NCBI GenBank assembly: GCA_019245555.1
Contig: JAFARH010000433.1
Location: forward strand, 1 to 9,569
DNA length: 9,569 nucleotides
Reading direction: 5' to 3'
DNA from: Betaproteobacteria bacterium
Lineage (GTDB): Bacteria > Pseudomonadota > Gammaproteobacteria > Burkholderiales > SG8-39
Shown here: positions 6,847 to 9,569 of the stretch, piece after piece
Numbering within the stretch: position 1 is the first letter of the stretch
How the letters are laid out: each line of letters opens with the position of its first letter
Translations under genes and position numbers: made by a program
The notes under the pieces: model-generated
Database searches by the model: none
What the model was told of the DNA's origin: nothing
What the model saw: only the letters and a program-made list of their open reading frames with translations

Positions 6847-6851
6847 CCTCC
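6847..6851 (-). promoter_or_regulatory. Shine-Dalgarno GGAGG that decides the TTG start at 6841
   Basis: Read on the - strand, GGAGG is followed by ATGGC and then TTG at 6841. A consensus SD at five bases spacing is the main reason for preferring this TTG to the upstream ATG at 6922. Confidence 0.6.
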
Positions 6852-6885
6852 GTAACAGGACTGCGCCAGAATGTTGCGCGCCCCC

Positions 6886-6898
6886 GATGTGGGACATC
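6886..6898. promoter_or_regulatory. Perfect 13-base dyad, candidate operator
   Basis: GATGT (6886-6890), GGG spacer and ACATC (6894-6898) form a perfect inverted repeat in the middle of the divergent region. The adjacent methyltransferase carries an HTH-like segment and could be the binding protein, or an unlinked sulfur-metabolism regulator could be. This is a candidate based on symmetry and position only. Confidence 0.35.
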
Positions 6899-6951
6899 AA
6901 CCACGCATCCCGCGCCGCGCATAGTGGGATATTGCCCATCTTATTAAATCA

Positions 6952-8319
6952 ATGGTTTCTGTCCTAGAGCTCATCGGAAATACACCAATGATCGAGGCCC
7001 AACGCCTCGACATCGGTCCTTGTCGGCTTTTCCTAAAGCTCGAGAACCAGAATCCCGGCGGCTCGATCAAGGACCGCATCGCTCTTTCGATGGTCGAGGC
7101 TGCGGAGCGCGACGGAAAAATCAAGAAGGGCTCGCTGCTCGTCGAGGCGACCGCGGGCAACACTGGCCTTGGCCTCGCGCTGGTCGCCGCGCAGAAGGGA
7201 TATCGATTACTCATCGTCGTGCCCGACAAGATGAGCCAGGAAAAAATCTTCCATCTGCGCGCCCTCGGTGCCGAGGTTCGACTCACTCGCTCCGATGTCA
7301 CGAAGGGACATCCCGATTACTACCAGGACATGGCGGCGCGCATCACGCAGGAAACGTCGGGCGCGTTCTACATGAATCAGTTCGGCAACGAGGCGAATCC
7401 GCTCGCTCACGAATCGACCACCGGACCGGAAATCTGGTCGCAGATGGAACATCAGGTGGACGCGATGGTCTGCGGTGGCGGCACCGGCGGCACCATCACC
7501 GGACTCGCGCGCTTCTTCGAGAAGGTGTCGCCACAGACCGAGATGGTGCTCGCCGATCCCGAGGGTTCGATCCTCGCGCCTTACATCAAGACCGGGAAAT
7601 TCCCGCCGACCGTTGGCAGCTGGGTGGTGGAAGGCATCGGCGAGGACTTCGTTCCGCCGGTATGCGACCTCTCGCACGTGAAGAAGGCCTACGCGATCCC
7701 GGACAAGGAGGCGCTCCTCACCTGCCGCGAGCTGCTCCTCAAGGAAGGCGTGATGGGCGGCACATCCACTGGCACGCTGTTAGCCGCGGCGCTGCGCTAT
7801 TGCCGCGAGCAGACGGCGCCGAAGCGCGTCGTGAGCCTCGTCTGCGACAGCGGCAACAAATATCTATCCAAGGTCTACAACGACTTCTGGATGCTCGACC
7901 AGGGCTTCATCGAGCGGAAGCGCTTCGGCGACCTGCGCGACCTCATCAGCCGGCGGCATCACGACCGCGCAGTCGCCACTGTCAGCGCGGACGACAAGGT
8001 GCTGACGGCGTACCAGCGCATGAAGCTCTACGATGTCTCGCAGCTTCCCGTCCTCAAGGACGGACGTATCGTCGGCATTGTCGACGAAGAGGACATCCTT
8101 GCCGAGGTGTACGACAATCCAGAGCATTTTAACGAGCGCGTTACCGAGGCGATGGAGAGCCACATCGTGACCGTCGCGCCAAGCGCGTCTCTCGAGGAGC
8201 TGATGGATGTCTTCAAACGCGGTATGGTCGCGATCGTGGTCGACGGTTCCGAGTTCCTCGGCCTCGTCACGCGCATCGACCTCCTCAACTGGCTCAGGCA
8301 GCGATGGCTGAACAAATGA
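6952..8319 (+). CDS. Cystathionine beta-synthase (PLP, with C-terminal CBS domain pair)
   Basis: A 455-residue fold-type II PLP enzyme. It condenses homocysteine and serine to cystathionine, the first step of reverse transsulfuration. K40 in NPGGSIKDR is the PLP lysine. The substrate-binding loop is EATAGNTGLGLA at 65-76; the TAGNTG form (Ala for the Ser of TSGNTG) also occurs in bacterial cystathionine synthases. GGGTGG at 175-180 is the PLP phosphate loop, and GGTSTG (269-274) and DSGNKYLSKVYND (299-311) are CBS-type features. Two CBS (Bateman) domains follow, about 330-390 and 395-450, which in some homologues bind SAM or adenosyl ligands and tune activity. Start: ATG 6952, with in-frame TAG at 6922-6924 and no SD. 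It overlaps the next gene by 16 bases, and that gene encodes the partner enzyme, which supports this call over plain cysteine synthase. An O-acetylserine or O-phosphoserine role cannot be excluded. Confidence 0.9.
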   Translation: MVSVLELIGNTPMIEAQRLDIGPCRLFLKLENQNPGGSIKDRIALSMVEAAERDGKIKKGSLLVEATAGNTGLGLALVAAQKGYRLLIVVPDKMSQEKIFHLRALGAEVRLTRSDVTKGHPDYYQDMAARITQETSGAFYMNQFGNEANPLAHESTTGPEIWSQMEHQVDAMVCGGGTGGTITGLARFFEKVSPQTEMVLADPEGSILAPYIKTGKFPPTVGSWVVEGIGEDFVPPVCDLSHVKKAYAIPDKEALLTCRELLLKEGVMGGTSTGTLLAAALRYCREQTAPKRVVSLVCDSGNKYLSKVYNDFWMLDQGFIERKRFGDLRDLISRRHHDRAVATVSADDKVLTAYQRMKLYDVSQLPVLKDGRIVGIVDEEDILAEVYDNPEHFNERVTEAMESHIVTVAPSASLEELMDVFKRGMVAIVVDGSEFLGLVTRIDLLNWLRQRWLNK

Positions 8320-9461
8320 AGTTCGATACCAAGGTCGTGCACGCCGGCCAGGAGCCGGATCCCCGCACGGGCGCTGTGATGACACCGATCTACGCCACAT
8401 CGACCTATGCGCAGTCGAGCCCAGGCGAGCACCAAGGCTTCGACTATGCGCGCACGCGCAATCCGACGCGCGATGCCCTCGAGGCCTGCCTCGCTGCGCT
8501 CGAGAATGGCGACGCAGCCTTCGCCTTCTCCTCCGGCATGGCGGCGATCGGCACCGTGCTGGAAACGCTCGACGCCGGAGACCACGTCGTTTGCATGCAC
8601 GACCTCTATGGCGGTAGCTACCGGATCCTGGAGCGCGTTCGCAAGCGTTCCGCGGGACTCCAGGCGAGCTTTATCGACCTCTCCGACACGAAAGCGCTCG
8701 AGCCCGCGATCCGGCCCAATACGCGCATGCTCTGGGTCGAGACCCCGACCAACCCGCTACTCAAGCTGGTGGATCTCTCCGCGGTTGCGGAGATCGCTCA
8801 TCGCAAGAAGCTGATCTGCGTCTGCGACAACACATTCGCCTCGCCCTGGATCCAGCGGCCGCTGGAGCATGGCTTCGACATCGTCGTGCACTCCACCACG
8901 AAGTACCTGAACGGACACTCCGACGTCATCGGCGGCGCCGCGATCATTCGCAAGAACGCGGAACTCAGGGAGCGACTCGGCTTCCTGCAGAACGCGGTGG
9001 GCGGCGTGCCGAGCCCGTTCGACGCATTCCTCACCCTTCGCGGCATCAAAACGCTTGCGCTGCGCATGGAGCGCCACTGCGGTAATGCGATGCACATCGC
9101 GGCGTGGCTGGAGAAGCATCCGAAGATAGAGCGCGTGATCTATCCCGGCCTCGCCAGCCATCCGCAGCACCTGCTCGCGGCAAAGCAGATGAACCAGCGC
9201 TACGGCGGCATGGTCACCGCGGTGCTGAAAGGCGGGCTCGGCGCCTCGAAGCGTTTTCTCGAACGCTGCGACCTTTTCACGTTGGCCGAGAGCCTTGGCG
9301 GCGTGGAGAGCCTGATCGAGCATCCGGCGATCATGACGCACGCCTCGCTGCCCGAAGAGGTGCGGGCCGGACTTGGCATCAGCGATGGCCTAGTGCGATT
9401 GTCAGTGGGAATCGAAGACGTGCAGGACCTGATCGCCGAGCTCAAGCACGCGCTCGAATGA
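8304..9461 (+). CDS. Cystathionine gamma-lyase / gamma-synthase family PLP enzyme
   Basis: A 385-residue fold-type I PLP enzyme of the Cys/Met metabolism family. It most likely splits cystathionine to cysteine, 2-oxobutyrate and ammonia (CGL), given the CBS gene directly upstream; cystathionine gamma-synthase or methionine gamma-lyase activity is possible. The PLP lysine is K200 in HSTTKYLNGHSD. Y48 and R50 (DYARTRNPTR) contact the phosphate from the other subunit, SSGMAA at 76-81 is the phosphate loop, and D175 in CDNTFASP pairs with the PLP nitrogen. ESLGGVESLIEHPAIMTH near the C-terminus is family-typical. Two starts are possible: ATG 8304 (AGG five bases upstream) or ATG 8316, which makes a classic ATGA overlap with the CBS stop and yields the family-like start MKFDTKVVHAGQ. 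Both leave the gene translationally coupled to CBS. Its stop overlaps the start of the next gene in another ATGA. Confidence 0.9.
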   Translation: MAEQMKFDTKVVHAGQEPDPRTGAVMTPIYATSTYAQSSPGEHQGFDYARTRNPTRDALEACLAALENGDAAFAFSSGMAAIGTVLETLDAGDHVVCMHDLYGGSYRILERVRKRSAGLQASFIDLSDTKALEPAIRPNTRMLWVETPTNPLLKLVDLSAVAEIAHRKKLICVCDNTFASPWIQRPLEHGFDIVVHSTTKYLNGHSDVIGGAAIIRKNAELRERLGFLQNAVGGVPSPFDAFLTLRGIKTLALRMERHCGNAMHIAAWLEKHPKIERVIYPGLASHPQHLLAAKQMNQRYGGMVTAVLKGGLGASKRFLERCDLFTLAESLGGVESLIEHPAIMTHASLPEEVRAGLGISDGLVRLSVGIEDVQDLIAELKHALE

Positions 9462-9569
9462 AGATCGGCGACCTGAACGTCAACCGGATCGGCTACGGCG
9501 CGATGCGCGTCATCGAGGATCCCAACATCTGGGGTCCGCCGAAGGACAAGGCCAATGCGCATCGGGTGC
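9458..9569 (+). CDS. Aldo/keto reductase, N-terminal fragment
   Basis: The ATG at 9458-9460 overlaps the upstream stop TGA (9459-9461) as ATGA, and the frame runs open to the right edge, giving about 37 residues. LNVNRIGYGAMRVIEDPNIW is the first strand and loop of the aldo/keto reductase barrel (the IGYGAMR motif), followed by GPPKDKANA, seen in AKRs of the oxidoreductase (YcsN/YdbC-like) group. The catalytic Asp, Tyr, Lys and His lie beyond the edge. As the third gene of a coupled operon it may reduce a carbonyl product, such as the 2-oxobutyrate-derived or other small carbonyls, but that is a guess. The family call is good despite the short length. Confidence 0.8.
   Translation, partial: MKIGDLNVNRIGYGAMRVIEDPNIWGPPKDKANAHRV

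Larger units (their letters stand above)
6842..6951. promoter_or_regulatory. Divergent control region between methyltransferase and CBS genes
   Basis: These 110 bases separate the preferred TTG start at 6841 (- strand) from the CBS ATG at 6952 (+ strand). They contain the GGAGG of the - strand gene (6847-6851), a perfect dyad GATGT-GGG-ACATC (6886-6898) and a looser dyad around TGGG-ATATTG-CCCA (6925-6938). An AT-rich TTATTAAAT (6941-6949) lies directly before the CBS start. There is no Shine-Dalgarno for CBS, so its transcript may be leaderless or start within the AT-rich stretch. Promoter boxes are not clear-cut. I saw no riboswitch-like structure, and the region is short for one. Confidence 0.5.

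Noticed and set aside
6842..6922. Extension of the methyltransferase to ATG 6922
   Set aside because: No Shine-Dalgarno precedes that ATG, and the extension would cover the dyad and most of the divergent region; TTG 6841 has GGAGG at ideal spacing.
6842..6951. SAM riboswitch upstream of CBS or the methyltransferase
   Set aside because: I see no multi-helix fold or conserved SAM-I/SAM-II landmarks, and the CBS leader would be very short.
5483..6967. A 494-codon open frame on the + strand opposite the methyltransferase
   Set aside because: It is antisense to a gene with clear family motifs; its translation is rich in Arg, His, Val and Glu without recognisable domains, as expected for the shadow of a GC-rich gene.
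1..9569. CRISPR arrays, tRNA/rRNA genes, insertion sequences or attachment sites
   Set aside because: No regularly spaced repeats, cloverleaf sequences, transposase frames or flanking direct repeats were seen.

Overview
The window is GC-rich, tightly packed chromosomal DNA from a proteobacterium. Two tripartite-tricarboxylate (Bug/TctC-type) solute-binding proteins without membrane partners, a COG3618-type amidohydrolase and dispersed GCGGGAA/TTCCCGC hairpin repeats suggest Burkholderiales-like Betaproteobacteria. A rhizobial-type alphaproteobacterium cannot be excluded from sequence reading alone. I see no rRNA, tRNA, CRISPR array, transposase or phage gene, and no gene-free stretch longer than about 110 bases.

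Layout. (1) Positions 1-1031, + strand: the tail of a Bug-type binding protein, then 22 bases later an SDR oxidoreductase. (2) 1032-1117: two inverted copies of a hairpin repeat between convergent genes. (3) 1118-2071, - strand: a complete Bug-type periplasmic binding protein. It is divergent, across only 19 bases, from a TIM-barrel metal-dependent hydrolase (2091-2996, + strand). (4) 2972-6841, - strand: a compact four-gene unit, in transcription order an HTH-containing methyltransferase-like protein, a short methylenetetrahydrofolate-reductase-like protein, a YcaQ-type DNA glycosylase and a small degenerate cupin. The genes overlap or are at most about 10 bases apart. (5) 6842-6951: a divergent control region with a perfect 13-base dyad. 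(6) 6952-9569, + strand: cystathionine beta-synthase, cystathionine gamma-lyase/synthase and the start of an aldo/keto reductase, all overlapping end to start.

How the genes may work together. The right-hand + operon encodes reverse transsulfuration (homocysteine + serine to cystathionine to cysteine). The opposing operon begins with a predicted SAM-dependent methyltransferase and a folate C1 reductase-like protein. If these assignments hold, the two operons meet at homocysteine and methyl-group metabolism: SAM use releases homocysteine, methyl-THF could recycle it, and CBS/CGL drains it to cysteine. The YcaQ glycosylase adds repair of alkylated or crosslinked DNA. This link is inferred from gene order. 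The left part (Bug protein, SDR, hydrolase) looks like uptake and catabolism of an organic or aromatic-derived acid of unknown identity.

The most promising item is the methyltransferase with an N-terminal putative DNA-binding segment, at the head of an operon facing transsulfuration genes across a small palindromic control region.
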